Counted from the stretch's first letter, positions 8,995 through 18,689 are shown. The stretch is DNA of 64,000 nt from Nakamurella sp. PAMC28650 (GCF_014303395.1 NZ_CP060298.1:2232001-2296000); one strand, 5' to 3'. Numbers and translations are program-made. Notes: a model not told the origin generated them from the sequence alone.

Positions 8995-9572
8995 TGACGA
9001 CCGTAGAAGATTCGCCGACCACCAAGGTCAGCCCCCGGCTGAAGACCCGCTACGCCGCGGAGATCAAGACGGCCATGAATGAGCAGTTCGCCTACGGCAA
9101 CGTCATGCAGATCCCCGGTGTCGTCAAGGTCGTCGTGAACATGGGTGTCGGTGAGGCCGCGCGTGACGCGAAGCTCATCGAAGGCGCGGTTCGCGACCTG
9201 GCGCTGATCACCGGGCAGAAGCCCGAGGTCAAGAAGGCCCGCAAGTCCATCGCCCAGTTCAAGCTGCGCGAAGGCATGCCGATCGGCGCAAAGGTCACCC
9301 TGCGCAACGACCGCATGTGGGAGTTCCTGGACCGTTTGGTGACCATCGCGTTGCCCCGTATCCGCGACTTCCGAGGCTTGTCGCCGAAGCAGTTCGACGG
9401 CAACGGCAACTACACGTTCGGTCTGAACGAGCAGTCGATGTTCCACGAGATCGACATCGACCGGATCGATCGCCCCCGCGGTATGGACATCACTGTCGTC
9501 ACCACGGCCACCACCGATGACGAAGGCCGGGCGCTGCTGAAGCTCCTGGGCTTCCCGTTCAAGGAGATCTGA
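8994..9572 (+). CDS. rplE: 50S ribosomal protein L5
   Basis: This 192-residue L5 binds 5S rRNA and contacts the small-subunit head. The conserved segments are present ([58 protein letters not shown]). A short unstructured N-terminus (about 12 residues) precedes the core. It overlaps rplX by 1 nt; rpsN follows after 2 nt. Confidence 0.97.
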   Translation: MTTVEDSPTTKVSPRLKTRYAAEIKTAMNEQFAYGNVMQIPGVVKVVVNMGVGEAARDAKLIEGAVRDLALITGQKPEVKKARKSIAQFKLREGMPIGAKVTLRNDRMWEFLDRLVTIALPRIRDFRGLSPKQFDGNGNYTFGLNEQSMFHEIDIDRIDRPRGMDITVVTTATTDDEGRALLKLLGFPFKEI

Positions 9573-9574
9573 CC

Positions 9575-9760
9575 ATGGCGAAGACCGCTCTGATCATGAA
9601 GTCCAAGCGCAAGCCGAAGTTCGCGGTGCGCGGCTACACCCGTTGCAACCGGTGCGGTCGCCCGCACTCGGTCTACAAGAAGTTCGGCCTGTGCCGCATC
9701 TGCCTGCGGGAGATGGCGCACGCCGGCGAGCTGCCGGGCATCACCAAGTCCAGCTGGTAG
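9575..9760 (+). CDS. rpsZ: 30S ribosomal protein S14, zinc-binding type
   Basis: The 61-residue protein is the short C+ form of S14 with a zinc ribbon: CNRC around residues 24-27 and CRIC around residues 40-43. S14 organises the head of the 30S subunit. Many actinobacteria also keep a longer zinc-free paralogue for zinc starvation; it is not in this window. Palindromic element B begins about 5 bp after its stop. Confidence 0.96.
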   Translation: MAKTALIMKSKRKPKFAVRGYTRCNRCGRPHSVYKKFGLCRICLREMAHAGELPGITKSSW

Positions 9761-9764
9761 CACC

Positions 9765-9867
9765 CCGCGCGGATCAACTTGGCCCGCGCTCATGAAAGTT
9801 GCCGTGATGGGACTGGAGTGAAGCGAGTCGTCAAGTTGATGAGCGCAATCGATGTTGATCAGCGCGG
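9765..9867. repeat. Palindromic intergenic element, copy B, between rpsZ and rpsH
   Basis: The outer arms are CCGCGCGGATCAACTT (9765-9780) and TGTTGATCAGCGCGG (9853-9867), with two mismatches. Inner arms are GCGCTCATGAAAGTT (9786-9800) and AAGTTGATGAGCGC (9833-9846). The core GATGGGACTGGAGTGA matches the reverse complement of copy D. It occupies most of the 273-bp gap in an otherwise tightly packed operon. Confidence 0.8.
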
Positions 9868-10033
9868 CACCCGCGCCGCAATGCCAGCACCCGCACCACC
9901 CGGCCGGACGCACACGTCTGGTCATCCCACCCGCGTCGCAGCAGACGCGCTACGTCGTCACAGGCCCGGCCCCGCGCATCTTCCCATCGGATGCGCCGGG
10001 GTAGGGAACCAGACGAGAGAGGCACCACCAGAA

Positions 10034-10432
10034 ATGGTTATGACAGACCCGGTCGCGGATTTCCTGACGCGCATCCGCAATGCCAACTCGGCCTACCACG
10101 ACGAGGTGGTGATGCCCTTCTCCAAGCTGAAGGGGAACATCGCCGACATCCTCGTCAAGGAGGGCTACATCGGCTCCTGGACCACCGCCGACGCCACCGT
10201 CGGCAAGTCGCTCGTCGTCACGCTCAAGTACGGCCCGAACCGTGAGCGTTCGATCGCCGGCGTCCGCCGCATCTCCAAGCCCGGGCTGCGCATCTACGCG
10301 CGTTCGACCGAGCTGCCGAAGGTCCTCGGAGGCCTCGGCGTCGCCATCATCTCGACCTCGACCGGTCTGCTGACCGATCGCCAGGCCGCCAAGAAGAAGG
10401 TGGGCGGGGAAGTCCTCGCCTACGTCTGGTAA
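10034..10432 (+). CDS. rpsH: 30S ribosomal protein S8
   Basis: Starting at the ATG at 10034 gives 132 residues, the standard S8 length, beginning [18 protein letters not shown]. The C-terminal block [20 protein letters not shown] is diagnostic. S8 binds the central domain of 16S rRNA. A GAGAGAGG motif lies 12 nt upstream. The frame is open upstream into the repeat element, which I reject as coding. Confidence 0.96.
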   Translation: MVMTDPVADFLTRIRNANSAYHDEVVMPFSKLKGNIADILVKEGYIGSWTTADATVGKSLVVTLKYGPNRERSIAGVRRISKPGLRIYARSTELPKVLGGLGVAIISTSTGLLTDRQAAKKKVGGEVLAYVW

Positions 10433-10445
10433 GGGACGAAACCTC

Positions 10446-10985
10446 ATGTCGCGAATCGGAAGACTGCCGATCCCAGTTCCTGCTGGGGTCGACGTGACGA
10501 TTGACGGTCGCACCGTGACGGTCAAGGGACCCAAGGGCACCCTGTCCCACTCGGTGGTCGAGCCAATCATCATCTCCAAGGAAGAGGACGGCACACTCGC
10601 CGTCACCCGCCCGGACGACCTGCGGGACTCCAAGTCCCGCCACGGTCTGACCCGGACCCTGGTGAACAACATGGTGGTCGGCGTCACCGCCGGCTACTCC
10701 AAGCCGATGGAGATCGTCGGCGTCGGTTACCGCGTGGCCGCCGAGGGCAGGGATCTGGTGTTCGCACTCGGTTACTCCCACCCGGTCCCGGTCAAGGCGC
10801 CGGACGGCATCTCCTTCATCGTCGAATCCCCGATCAGGTTCAAGGTCGAGGGCATCGACAAGCAGTTGGTCGGCGAGGTCGCCGCCAACATCCGCAAGTT
10901 GCGCAAGCCTGACCCGTACAAGGGCAAGGGCGTGCGGTACGCCGGCGAGGTCGTGCGGCGCAAGGTCGGAAAGACGGGTAAGTGA
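10446..10985 (+). CDS. rplF: 50S ribosomal protein L6
   Basis: A 179-residue L6 opening [17 protein letters not shown]. The C-terminal signature [18 protein letters not shown] is present. L6 lies near the GTPase-associated centre. Its TGA overlaps the rplR ATG by 1 nt. Confidence 0.97.
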   Translation: MSRIGRLPIPVPAGVDVTIDGRTVTVKGPKGTLSHSVVEPIIISKEEDGTLAVTRPDDLRDSKSRHGLTRTLVNNMVVGVTAGYSKPMEIVGVGYRVAAEGRDLVFALGYSHPVPVKAPDGISFIVESPIRFKVEGIDKQLVGEVAANIRKLRKPDPYKGKGVRYAGEVVRRKVGKTGK

Positions 10986-11353
10986 TGGCAGCCAACGTTT
11001 CCCAGAAGCGCGCCGAGGCGCGGACGAGGCGGCACTTCCGTCTGCGCAAGAAGGTCACCGGCACTGCCGTGCGCCCGCGTCTTGTGGTCACCCGCTCTGC
11101 CCGGCACATCGCCGTGCAGATCGTCGACGACACGATCGGCCGGACGCTGGCCGCCGCTTCGACCCTCGAGGCGGACCTGCGGTTCGCCGACGGCGACAAG
11201 AGTGCCAAGGCCAAGAAGGTCGGCGAACTGATCGCCGAGCGCGCCAAGGCGGCCGGGGTTTCGACTGTGGTGTTCGACCGCGGTGGCGACAAGTACCACG
11301 GCCGGATCGCATCTCTGGCCGACGGCGCCCGTGGCGCCGGGCTGGAGTTCTGA
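10985..11353 (+). CDS. rplR: 50S ribosomal protein L18
   Basis: A 122-residue L18 that binds 5S rRNA. The signature region [20 protein letters not shown] and the end [20 protein letters not shown] are typical. The ATG at 10985, sharing a base with the rplF stop, is preferred over the GTG one codon upstream because of the normal coupling arrangement. Confidence 0.96.
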   Translation: MAANVSQKRAEARTRRHFRLRKKVTGTAVRPRLVVTRSARHIAVQIVDDTIGRTLAAASTLEADLRFADGDKSAKAKKVGELIAERAKAAGVSTVVFDRGGDKYHGRIASLADGARGAGLEF

Positions 11354-11392
11354 CATGAACAACTGTGCATACGTGATCGAGAGGGACATCTG

Positions 11393-12043
11393 ATGCCCGG
11401 ACAAGCTAGGCAGGGCGGCGGCGGTTTCGGCGGCCAGGCCCGTACCGGCGGCGAGGGTGGCGGTGACCGCGGAGGTCGCGGTGGCCGCGATCGCCGCGAT
11501 GGCGGACGCCGCGACGCGCCCGTCGAGAAGAACCCGCTGTTGGAGCGCATCGTCGTCACCAACCGTGTGGCCAAGGTGGTCAAGGGTGGGCGTCGGTTCT
11601 CCTTCACCGCGCTGGTCGTCGTCGGTGACGGCGACGGCACCGTCGGCGTCGGCTACGGCAAGGCCAAGGAAATCCCGGCCGCCATCGCCAAGGGCGTGGA
11701 GGAGGCGAAGAAGAACCAGTTCAAGGTTCCGCGCATCGCCTCCACCATCCCGCACCCGATCCAGGGCGAAGCGGCCGCCGGCGTCGTCCTGCTGCGCCCG
11801 GCCAGTCCTGGTACCGGCGTCATCGCCGGTGGCCCGGTGCGTGCCGTGCTCGAGTGCGCCGGCATCCACGACGTGCTCTCCAAGTCGCTCGGCTCGGACA
11901 ACCCGATCAACATCGTGCACGCGACGATCGCAGCACTGAAGGGCCTCATGCGCCCCGAGGAGATCGCGGCCCGTCGTGGGCTGCCGATCGAGGACGTGGC
12001 CCCGGCCGCGATGCTGCGCGCCCGCGCGGGACAGGGTGTGTGA
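11393..12043 (+). CDS. rpsE: 30S ribosomal protein S5 with Gly/Arg-rich N-terminus
   Basis: The S5 core is clear from about residue 45 ([20 protein letters not shown], then [20 protein letters not shown]). S5 acts in decoding fidelity and mRNA unwinding. The total of 216 residues exceeds the usual ~165-170 because of a Gly/Arg/Asp-rich N-terminal region of about 45 residues, seen in many actinobacterial S5 proteins. A GAGAGGG motif lies upstream of the ATG. Confidence 0.96.
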   Translation: MPGQARQGGGGFGGQARTGGEGGGDRGGRGGRDRRDGGRRDAPVEKNPLLERIVVTNRVAKVVKGGRRFSFTALVVVGDGDGTVGVGYGKAKEIPAAIAKGVEEAKKNQFKVPRIASTIPHPIQGEAAAGVVLLRPASPGTGVIAGGPVRAVLECAGIHDVLSKSLGSDNPINIVHATIAALKGLMRPEEIAARRGLPIEDVAPAAMLRARAGQGV

Positions 12044-12044
12044 C

Positions 12045-12248
12045 ATGGCCCAGCAGCTCAAGATCACGCAGGTCCGTTCCACCATCGGCAACAAGCCGAA
12101 GGCACGCGAGTCGGTGCGTTCGCTCGGCCTGAAGAAGATCCACCAGGTCGTGACGGTCCCGGACAACCCCGTGAACCGTGGCTACCTCAAGTCGGCCCGT
12201 CATCTCCTGACGGTCGAGTTTGTGAAAGATGGGAATGACGAACAGTGA
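12045..12248 (+). CDS. rpmD: 50S ribosomal protein L30
   Basis: The ATG at 12045 gives 67 residues: [20 protein letters not shown], then [16 protein letters not shown], the standard L30 sequence. L30 is a small peripheral protein of the large subunit. The longer upstream frame is an rpsE shadow. It overlaps rplO by 4 nt. Confidence 0.96.
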   Translation: MAQQLKITQVRSTIGNKPKARESVRSLGLKKIHQVVTVPDNPVNRGYLKSARHLLTVEFVKDGNDEQ

Positions 12249-12688
12249 CGATTAAAGTCCACCACCTCCGCCCCGCTCCGGGTGCGAAGACGGCCAAGAC
12301 CCGCGTCGGCCGTGGTGAAGGTTCCAAGGGCAAGACCGCGGGCCGCGGTACCAAGGGCACCGGCGCTCGCAAGAATGTCCCGGCGTCCTTCGAAGGTGGC
12401 AACCTGCCCCTGCACATGCGTCTGCCGAAGCTCAAGGGCTTCAAGAACCGCTTCCGTGTGGAGTTCCAGGTCGTCAACATCGGTCAGATCGTCACCCTGT
12501 TCCCCGAGGGTGGCGCCATTGGCATCGCCGAACTGGTCGGGGCCGGCGCGGTCCGCGCCAACCAGTTGGTGAAGGTGCTCGGCGACGGCGACATCGCCGG
12601 TGTCAAGCTCGACGTCACCGCGAATGCCTTCTCCGGTGCGGCGAAGGAAAAGATCAGCGCGGCCGGCGGTACCACCACCGCCGTCTGA
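12245..12688 (+). CDS. rplO: 50S ribosomal protein L15
   Basis: The 147-residue L15 has the conserved N-terminal blocks [20 protein letters not shown] and [19 protein letters not shown]. It is a late-assembling large-subunit protein. GTG start, coupled to rpmD by a 4-nt overlap. It ends the spc operon here, as a long hairpin follows before secY. Confidence 0.97.
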   Translation: MTIKVHHLRPAPGAKTAKTRVGRGEGSKGKTAGRGTKGTGARKNVPASFEGGNLPLHMRLPKLKGFKNRFRVEFQVVNIGQIVTLFPEGGAIGIAELVGAGAVRANQLVKVLGDGDIAGVKLDVTANAFSGAAKEKISAAGGTTTAV

Positions 12689-13093
12689 CGCTCCCGGCGA
12701 GCTGTCGACCAGCACGCCGAAGTGGTGTCGAACCGCCTGGATCCCCCGGGATTCCTGGTCACCCCGTCGGAAGACGGGTCCAGGACCCGGGGGATCTGTG
12801 CGTTACAGTCTCTTCATTGGGGAGCGTGGTCTGCTGCCCCGGCGACCGATGGGTCGGCGGCACTGCTGCCGGGCGTGCTCGGTCGTCGCCGAACTCCTGC
12901 CCTACCTCCCGCATGGGAATCTCCGGGTAGCACAGCAACACCTAGGCTGTGCTGGAACAGCAGCCTTCGTCACCGACTTGCCAGCACCACGTAGCACCTG
13001 ACACAGCTCCATCTGGCTAGACCCAGCGCCGACCAGTCGCTGGGGCTGAGATATCGCCACCGTCCTGCCGGGCCGGTGTCGACAGGAGGACCA
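12689..13093. other. Intergenic region between rplO and secY
   Basis: It contains a strong hairpin (12740-12796) and a small perfect 8-bp inverted repeat, AGCACAGC/GCTGTGCT (12929-12936 and 12946-12953). No credible gene is present. A TAGGCT hexamer at 12943-12948 could be part of a secY promoter, but no good -35 partner is visible. Confidence 0.5.
12740..12796 (+). terminator. Hairpin terminator after rplO
   Basis: GATCCCCCGGG (12740-12750) pairs perfectly with CCCGGGGGATC (12786-12796), and the stem continues inward with TCCTGG/CCAGGA. There is no U-tract. It separates the spc operon from secY. Confidence 0.6.
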
Positions 13094-14425
13094 TTGCTCG
13101 CCGCATTCGTCTCGGCACTGAAGACACCCGACCTGCGGAAGAAGATTCTCTTCACGCTCGCCATGGTCGCGGTGTATCGGCTGGGTGCCACCCTTCCGTC
13201 TCCCGGTGTCGCCTACGCCAAGGTGAACCAGTGCATCGCTGCGGGCGGTGCGGACAATTCGCTCAACACGGTACTGAACCTCTTCTCGGGCGGTGCCCTG
13301 CTGAAGCTCAGCGTGTTCGCGCTGGGCATCATGCCCTACATCACCGCCTCCATCATCGTGCAGCTGCTCACCGTCGTGATCCCGAGGTTCGAGCAGCTCA
13401 AGAAGCAGGGCCAGCCCGGCCAGGCCAAGATGACGCAGTACACCAGGTACCTGACGATCGGCCTCGGTGTCCTCCAGGCCACGGCCTTCATCGCCCTGAC
13501 GATCAACGGCCAGCTGTTCCCGAACTGCGCCAACAGCGGTGACATCATCCCCGACCGCAGCACCCTGACGCTGATCGTCCTGGTCCTGACGATGACGGCC
13601 GGCACCGCCGCCATCATGTGGATGGGCGAGCTGATCACCGATCGCGGTATCGGCAACGGCATGTCGATCCTGATCTTCACCTCGATCGCAGCCCGCATCC
13701 CCAGCGAGGGGCAGCAGATCCTGGCCTCCGGCGGCGGTGTCGTCTTCGGCGTCATCATCGTCATCGGCCTGGCCATTATCGCCGCTGTCGTGTTCATCGA
13801 GCAGGGGCAGCGTCGGCTCCCCGTCCAGTACGCCAAGCGGATGATCGGCCGCAAGATGTACGGCGGCACGTCGACCTATCTGCCGCTCAAGGTGAACCAG
13901 GCCGGCGTCATCCCGGTCATCTTCGCGACCTCGCTGCTGTACATCCCGTCCCTGATCGTGCAGTTGATCGGCGGATCGACCACCAACGGTGTCGTCAACT
14001 ACTCCGGATTCAGCAACTTCCTGAACATCTACGTCGTCGACCAGAGCAACTGGTTCCACAACGTCCTGTACTTCGCGCTGATCATCTTCTTCACCTACTT
14101 CTACGTCGGAATCACCTTCAATCCGACGGAGCGAGCGGACGAGCTCAAGAAGTACGGCGGGTTCATCCCCGGAATCCGGCCGGGACGCCCGACGGCCGAG
14201 TACCTGCAGTTCGTGCTCTCCCGGATCACCCTGCCCGGTTCCCTCTACCTCGGCGTGGTCGCCATCCTGCCGAACCTCTTCCTGTCGCTGACCGGTAGCG
14301 GCAACAACCAGAACTTCCCGTTCGGTGGCACCTCCGTGCTGATCATGGTCGGCGTCGGTCTCGACACCGTGAAGCAGATCGAGACCCAGCTCATGCAGCG
14401 CAACTACGAAGGGTTCCTCCGCTGA
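13094..14425 (+). CDS. secY: Protein translocase subunit SecY
   Basis: SecY is the channel of the Sec translocon in the cytoplasmic membrane. The 443-residue protein has the expected ten hydrophobic segments and the conserved LFSGGALLKLSVFALGIMPY segment and N-terminal SPGV motif. I place the start at TTG 13094 because AGGAGG (13084-13089) precedes it and the product then begins MLAAFVSALKTPDLRKKILF, as in mycobacterial SecY. A GTG at 13076 is possible but would lie upstream of the ribosome-binding site. The stop overlaps adk by 1 nt. Confidence 0.94.
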   Translation: MLAAFVSALKTPDLRKKILFTLAMVAVYRLGATLPSPGVAYAKVNQCIAAGGADNSLNTVLNLFSGGALLKLSVFALGIMPYITASIIVQLLTVVIPRFEQLKKQGQPGQAKMTQYTRYLTIGLGVLQATAFIALTINGQLFPNCANSGDIIPDRSTLTLIVLVLTMTAGTAAIMWMGELITDRGIGNGMSILIFTSIAARIPSEGQQILASGGGVVFGVIIVIGLAIIAAVVFIEQGQRRLPVQYAKRMIGRKMYGGTSTYLPLKVNQAGVIPVIFATSLLYIPSLIVQLIGGSTTNGVVNYSGFSNFLNIYVVDQSNWFHNVLYFALIIFFTYFYVGITFNPTERADELKKYGGFIPGIRPGRPTAEYLQFVLSRITLPGSLYLGVVAILPNLFLSLTGSGNNQNFPFGGTSVLIMVGVGLDTVKQIETQLMQRNYEGFLR

Positions 14426-15000
14426 TGCGTCTGCTCATCGTCGGTCCGCAGGGTGCCGGAAAAGGCACCCAGGCAGCGTTGCTCGCGGAATCGCTCGGAA
14501 TTCCCCACGTCTCCACCGGGGACCTGTTCAGGGCCAACCTGGCGGGCGGCACCGAACTGGGCATGCTGGTCAAGAAGTACGTCGATTCCGGTGAACTGGT
14601 GCCGGACGAGGTCACGCAGGACATGGTGGCCGATCGGGTGTCCCAGCCCGACGCCGAACCCGGGTTCCTGCTGGACGGCTTTCCCCGCAACATCACGCAG
14701 GCCGACTGGCTGACCGCCATGCTGGACGGGCGTCATGCGCCGATCGAGCGGGTGGTCCTGCTGACCGCCCCCGACCAGGTCCTGCTGGACCGGATGCTCT
14801 CGCGCGGGCGGGCGGACGACACCGTCGAGGCGATCACCCGTCGACTGGACATCTACCACCGCGAGACCACGCCGCTGATCGACTACTACGACGGCCGGGT
14901 GGTGCACGTCGACGGTGTCGGCGAGGTCGACGAGGTGCACCGGCGCGTGCTCGAGGCGGTTCGCAGTCCCCTCACCGCTGCCGGTGAACTGCGCGGTTGA
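14425..15000 (+). CDS. adk: Adenylate kinase, short-LID form
   Basis: Catalyses ATP + AMP to 2 ADP in the cytoplasm. The P-loop GPQGAGKGT spans residues 7-15. The AMP-binding block STGDLFRANLAGGTELG and the LDGFPRN motif follow. At 191 residues it lacks the long zinc/LID insertion (short loop at RGRADDTVEAI), as usual in actinobacteria. The secY-adk-map order is conserved in bacteria. Confidence 0.97.
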   Translation: MRLLIVGPQGAGKGTQAALLAESLGIPHVSTGDLFRANLAGGTELGMLVKKYVDSGELVPDEVTQDMVADRVSQPDAEPGFLLDGFPRNITQADWLTAMLDGRHAPIERVVLLTAPDQVLLDRMLSRGRADDTVEAITRRLDIYHRETTPLIDYYDGRVVHVDGVGEVDEVHRRVLEAVRSPLTAAGELRG

Positions 15001-15051
15001 GCGGTGTGGCCCGTCAGGGGTCCGGCGGTGTGAACGGGAGCGGAGTGGGAC

Positions 15052-15903
15052 ATGGCTGATCGCGGTATCCAGTACAAGACGTTGGGCGAGCTGCAGGCGA
15101 TGCGAGCCTCGGCCCTGGTCCTCGTGCGCGCCATCGCAGCCGGCCGGTCGGCGGTCGTACCCGGTGCCACCACCGCCGACGTCGACGCGGCCGTCGCCGC
15201 GGTGATCGCCGACGCGGGCGCGACGAGCAATTTCCTGCACTACGGGGCACATGGGGCCGATCGGGGATTCCCGGCCACCATCTGCGCCTCGGTCAACGAG
15301 GAGGTCGTCCACGGGATCCCGGGTCCACGGGTGCTGCTGGAGGGCGACCTGCTGTCCATCGATGCCGGTTGCATCCTCGACGGCTGGCACTCGGACTCGG
15401 CGATCACGGTGCACGTCGGGGAACCGTCGAACATGGCCGAGGTGGACCTGATCAACGCGACGTCCCTGGCCATGTGGGCCGGTATCGCTGCCGCGAAGCC
15501 CGGTGGGCGGTTGGGTGACGTGTCGTGGGCGATCGAGACCGCCGGCGACAAGTCCGGTGCCCAGGACGGGCGGCGCTACGGGTCGGTCTCCGGGTACGGC
15601 GGGCACGGGATCGGCACGGCGATGCACATGGAGCCGTTCATCCCCAATACGGGCAAGCGCGGGAAGGGCCAGCGTCTGGCGTTCGGCATGGCGCTGGCCA
15701 TCGAGCCGATGCTCACCCTCGGCCGGCCGGCGACCAGGGAACTGGACGACGGCTGGACCGTGGTCACCAAGGACGGTGCCCGGGCGGCCCACTACGAGCA
15801 CTCGGTCGCCATCTGCGAGGACGGGATCAGCGTGCTCACTGCCCTCGACGCGGGCATCGCGGAACTGGCCCCGTTCGGGGTGACGCCCGTCTCGCTGGAC
15901 TGA
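15052..15903 (+). CDS. map: Methionine aminopeptidase, type I
   Basis: Removes the initiator methionine from new proteins. The di-metal ligands can be read in [16 protein letters not shown] (two Asp), [12 protein letters not shown] (His and Glu region) and EHSVAI (Glu). The substrate-side [11 protein letters not shown] motif is present. It is 283 residues, normal for the family. The ATG at 15052 lies 51 bp after adk, in the same apparent operon. Confidence 0.96.
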   Translation: MADRGIQYKTLGELQAMRASALVLVRAIAAGRSAVVPGATTADVDAAVAAVIADAGATSNFLHYGAHGADRGFPATICASVNEEVVHGIPGPRVLLEGDLLSIDAGCILDGWHSDSAITVHVGEPSNMAEVDLINATSLAMWAGIAAAKPGGRLGDVSWAIETAGDKSGAQDGRRYGSVSGYGGHGIGTAMHMEPFIPNTGKRGKGQRLAFGMALAIEPMLTLGRPATRELDDGWTVVTKDGARAAHYEHSVAICEDGISVLTALDAGIAELAPFGVTPVSLD

Positions 15904-16342
15904 CCCCCGCTCCGGCGCCGGGTTGAGGATGCCGGGTGGCCGTCGCCGGGTTGGCGTCGCCGGGCGGACGGTGCAGGTGGACGTCGCGGCAGGTGGCAGG
16001 CATGCGGCTGCCGGGCTCGACTTTGTCGAGCACGCTCGGACGCGTACAGTGGAGTTTCGGCGTACGTGTCGTGTCGGTTTGCTGTGGCCGCGAATCGTCA
16101 TCGACTCCTCTTGTGCGCTCTCTGATGGTTTTGCAGGGCTGATTCGATACCGGGGTGCCCGTCACCCGGCCAGGGTGTTCTACACCTGGCAGTCGGTACT
16201 GGAGATGCGCTACCCGATCGTCACACCCACGGCTCATGGTCGAGGGGAAAGGCTGTGCCCACCCGTGGGCGCGGTCACGGCACCAGAAGTCGTTTCGACA
16301 GGTGCCGTGCAGCAGGAACAACAGCAACGGATTGCGGAGGAT
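15904..16342. other. Intergenic leader upstream of infA
   Basis: About 440 bp with no convincing gene. The infA frame stays open upstream to 15923, but that extension shows no IF-1 similarity. It contains the candidate infA promoter (16023-16050) and would give a leader of almost 290 nt. Confidence 0.55.
16023..16050 (+). promoter_or_regulatory. Candidate promoter for infA-rpmJ-rpsM operon
   Basis: TTGTCG (16023-16028) and TACAGT (16045-16050) with a 16-bp spacer. Both hexamers fit an actinobacterial housekeeping promoter. It is the best candidate in the gap. Confidence 0.45.
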
Positions 16343-16564
16343 ATGGGCAAGAAGGACGGGGCCATCGAGGTCGAGGGCCGCGTGGTCGAGCCGCTCCCCA
16401 ACGCCATGTTCCGCGTGGAGTTGGAGAACGGGCACCGCGTGCTGGCTCACATCAGCGGGAAGATGCGGCAGCACTACATCCGCATCCTTCCCGAGGACCG
16501 CGTGGTCGTGGAGCTCTCGCCCTATGACCTCACCCGCGGTCGGATCGTGTACCGCTACAAGTAA
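16343..16564 (+). CDS. infA: Translation initiation factor IF-1
   Basis: The 73-residue protein is a single S1/OB fold occupying the A site during initiation. The sequence [20 protein letters not shown] and [19 protein letters not shown] is nearly invariant among actinobacteria. GGAGG lies only 2 nt before the ATG, unusually close spacing, but no other start in the frame gives a normal IF-1. Confidence 0.96.
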   Translation: MGKKDGAIEVEGRVVEPLPNAMFRVELENGHRVLAHISGKMRQHYIRILPEDRVVVELSPYDLTRGRIVYRYK

Positions 16565-16761
16565 CCACTGCGTCTACAGGAACCACTGCGTCCACAGGAA
16601 CCGATGCGCCGCAGGCGCGAGTCGGCGCCGACGGGGTGGTTGGCATCAACAGCAGGGTGTGAGGCAGGCAATGGGTCTGCCTCGCGAGCAGCCGGCCCCC
16701 GGGCCGGTCCGCGGGAAGTAGCACCGCCTCCGGGTGGCGCAAGAGAAAGAAGCACAGCCAG

Positions 16762-16875
16762 ATGAAGGTTCAGCCCAGCGTCAAGAAGATCTGCGACAAG
16801 TGCAAGGTGATCCGCCGGCACGGTCGCGTCATGGTCATCTGCGACAACGTGCGTCACAAGCAGCGCCAGGGCTGA
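16762..16875 (+). CDS. rpmJ: 50S ribosomal protein L36, zinc-binding form
   Basis: A 37-residue protein, too short for most gene-calling cut-offs: [20 protein letters not shown] and then [17 protein letters not shown]. The zinc ligands are Cys11, Cys14, Cys27 and His32. L36 is the last small protein joined to the large subunit. The location between infA and rpsM is canonical. Confidence 0.95.
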   Translation: MKVQPSVKKICDKCKVIRRHGRVMVICDNVRHKQRQG

Positions 16876-17117
16876 TCCAGGCCCCGGCGCCTGTTCGCGT
16901 TCCGCGGGCAGGTTCCACCGTCCGTCGGACCGACGGGCACCCATCGCGTCACCAGCCGAGTCGTCCTCCGGGACGGAGCGGTACACCCCCGGACTTCAGG
17001 CCGGGGCCCGTGTCGCGGTCGATCGGCCCCTCAACCGGGGGAGTGCGAGACCGCGGCGACACATCGGGACGGGACGCGACCGACACCTGGAGGACCACCG
17101 AAGGAGTACCGCGCCGA

Positions 17118-17492
17118 ATGGCACGACTCATGGGTGTCGATCTTCCCCGCGACAAGCGCATGGAGATCGCACTGACCTACATCTACGGGATCGGCCGCAC
17201 GCGCGCCGCTGCCCTGTTGGTCGCAACCGGCATTAGCCCGGACCTGCGCTCCAAGGACCTGACCGATGACGACGTCCTCGCTCTGCGCGAGCAGATCGAT
17301 GCCGGCTTCAAGGTCGAGGGCGACCTACGCCGTGAGGTGCAGGCCGACATCCGTCGCAAGATGGAAATCGGTTCGTACCAAGGCATTCGTCACCGTCGTC
17401 ACCTGCCGGTGCGTGGTCAGCGCACCAAGACCAACGCACGGACCCGCAAGGGCCCGAAGAAGACCATCGCCGGCAAGAAGAAGGCCAGGTAA
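17118..17492 (+). CDS. rpsM: 30S ribosomal protein S13
   Basis: With the ATG at 17118 the protein has 124 residues, beginning [20 protein letters not shown], and carries the [20 protein letters not shown] block near the C-terminus. S13 forms intersubunit bridges from the 30S head and contacts the P-site tRNA. AAGGAG lies at 17101-17106. The frame is open upstream to 16734 but with no S13 similarity. Confidence 0.96.
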   Translation: MARLMGVDLPRDKRMEIALTYIYGIGRTRAAALLVATGISPDLRSKDLTDDDVLALREQIDAGFKVEGDLRREVQADIRRKMEIGSYQGIRHRRHLPVRGQRTKTNARTRKGPKKTIAGKKKAR

Positions 17493-17498
17493 TACGCC

Positions 17499-17909
17499 AT
17501 GCCACCGAAGACCCGTCAGGGTGCCGCCGGCGTCAAGAAGATCCGGCGCAAAGAGAAGAAGAACGTCTCGCATGGGCACGCCCACATCAAGAGCACGTTC
17601 AACAACACCATCGTCTCGATCACCGATCCCACCGGGGCCGTGATCTCGTGGGCCTCGGCCGGCCACGTCGGCTTCAAGGGCTCGCGCAAGTCCACCCCGT
17701 TCGCCGCCCAGATGGCGGCCGAGAGTGCCGCCCGCAAGGCCATCGAGCACGGCATGCGCAAGGTCGATGTGTTCGTCAAGGGCCCGGGTTCGGGTCGCGA
17801 GACGGCCATCCGCTCACTGCAGGCCGCCGGCCTCGAGGTCGGCGCGATCTCCGACGTCACCCCCCAGGCCCACAACGGAACCCGGCCGCCCAAGCGGCGT
17901 CGGGTCTGA
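17499..17909 (+). CDS. rpsK: 30S ribosomal protein S11
   Basis: A 136-residue S11 with conserved [20 protein letters not shown] and the end [20 protein letters not shown] followed by PPKRRRV. S11 shapes the platform near the Shine-Dalgarno helix. The spacing to rpsM is 6 bp. Confidence 0.97.
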   Translation: MPPKTRQGAAGVKKIRRKEKKNVSHGHAHIKSTFNNTIVSITDPTGAVISWASAGHVGFKGSRKSTPFAAQMAAESAARKAIEHGMRKVDVFVKGPGSGRETAIRSLQAAGLEVGAISDVTPQAHNGTRPPKRRRV

Positions 17910-17932
17910 CCCGGGGAAGAGGAAACCAAATC

Positions 17933-18538
17933 ATGGCTCGCTATACCGGTCCTATGACCAAGAAGTCCCGTCGCCTCAAGACCGACCTTGTCGGTGGAGA
18001 CAAGGCGTTCGAGGCCCGTCCCTTCCCTCCAGGGCAGCACGGTCGTGCGCGCACCAAGGAGAAGGAATACCTGACCCAGCTGCAGGAGAAGCAGAAGGCC
18101 CGCTTCACCTATGGCGTCATGGAGAAGCAGTTCTCCCGCTACTACAAGGAAGCGTCGTCCCGTCCGGGCAAGACCGGTGAGACCCTGTTGCAGATCCTCG
18201 AGTCGCGTCTGGACAACGTCGTCTACCGGGCCGGTCTGGCCCGGACCCGCCGCGCGTCGCGCCAGCTGGTGACCCATGGTCACTTCCTGGTCAACGGCAA
18301 GCGCGTCGACGTCCCGTCGTACCGCGTCGAGCAGTACGACATCGTCACCGTTCGCAAGCAGTCCGTGGAGACCTTCCCGATGGAGCTGGCCCGCCAGACC
18401 TTCGGCGACCGTCCGACGCCTGCCTGGCTGCAGGTCGTCCCGAACTCGCTGCAGGTGCTCATCCACCAGCTGCCCGTCCGGGCCCAGATCGACTCGCAGA
18501 TCACCGAGCAGCTGATCGTCGAGTACTACTCGAAGTAG
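17933..18538 (+). CDS. rpsD: 30S ribosomal protein S4
   Basis: The ATG at 17933 gives 201 residues. The S4 RNA-binding fold is visible around residues 90-150 (ESRLDNVVYRAGLARTRRAS, HFLVNGKRVDVPSYRV). S4 starts 30S assembly and acts in fidelity. It lacks the N-terminal zinc cysteines found in some S4 proteins. AAGAGG lies about 10 nt upstream. Element C follows its stop within 51 bp. Confidence 0.96.
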   Translation: MARYTGPMTKKSRRLKTDLVGGDKAFEARPFPPGQHGRARTKEKEYLTQLQEKQKARFTYGVMEKQFSRYYKEASSRPGKTGETLLQILESRLDNVVYRAGLARTRRASRQLVTHGHFLVNGKRVDVPSYRVEQYDIVTVRKQSVETFPMELARQTFGDRPTPAWLQVVPNSLQVLIHQLPVRAQIDSQITEQLIVEYYSK

Positions 18539-18588
18539 GCCGTTCCCTCTCCACCCGCACGACAGCAGCACCGCAGCAGCACCCCGGT

Positions 18589-18689
18589 CGCGCTTATCAA
18601 CTTCGGCCGCGCTCACGAACGTTCCGATTTTGGGACTCACGTGCCAGAAGTCGACGACTTCATGAGCGCCGAGGAAGTTGATAAGCGCG
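18589..18689. repeat. Palindromic intergenic element, copy C, between rpsD and rpoA
   Basis: This is the best-preserved copy. The terminal arms CGCGCTTATCAACTTC (18589-18604) and GAAGTTGATAAGCGCG (18674-18689) are a perfect 16-bp inverted repeat. Inner arms GCGCTCACGAACGT and ACTTCATGAGCGC are imperfect. The core TTTTGGGACTCACGTGCCAG separates them. It aligns over about 80 bp with the reverse complement of copy D and with copy B. Confidence 0.88.

Noticed and set aside
9779-10033. Longer rpsH product starting inside the palindromic element
   Set aside because: The extra residues are repeat-derived, and S8 has a fixed length that matches the start at 10034.
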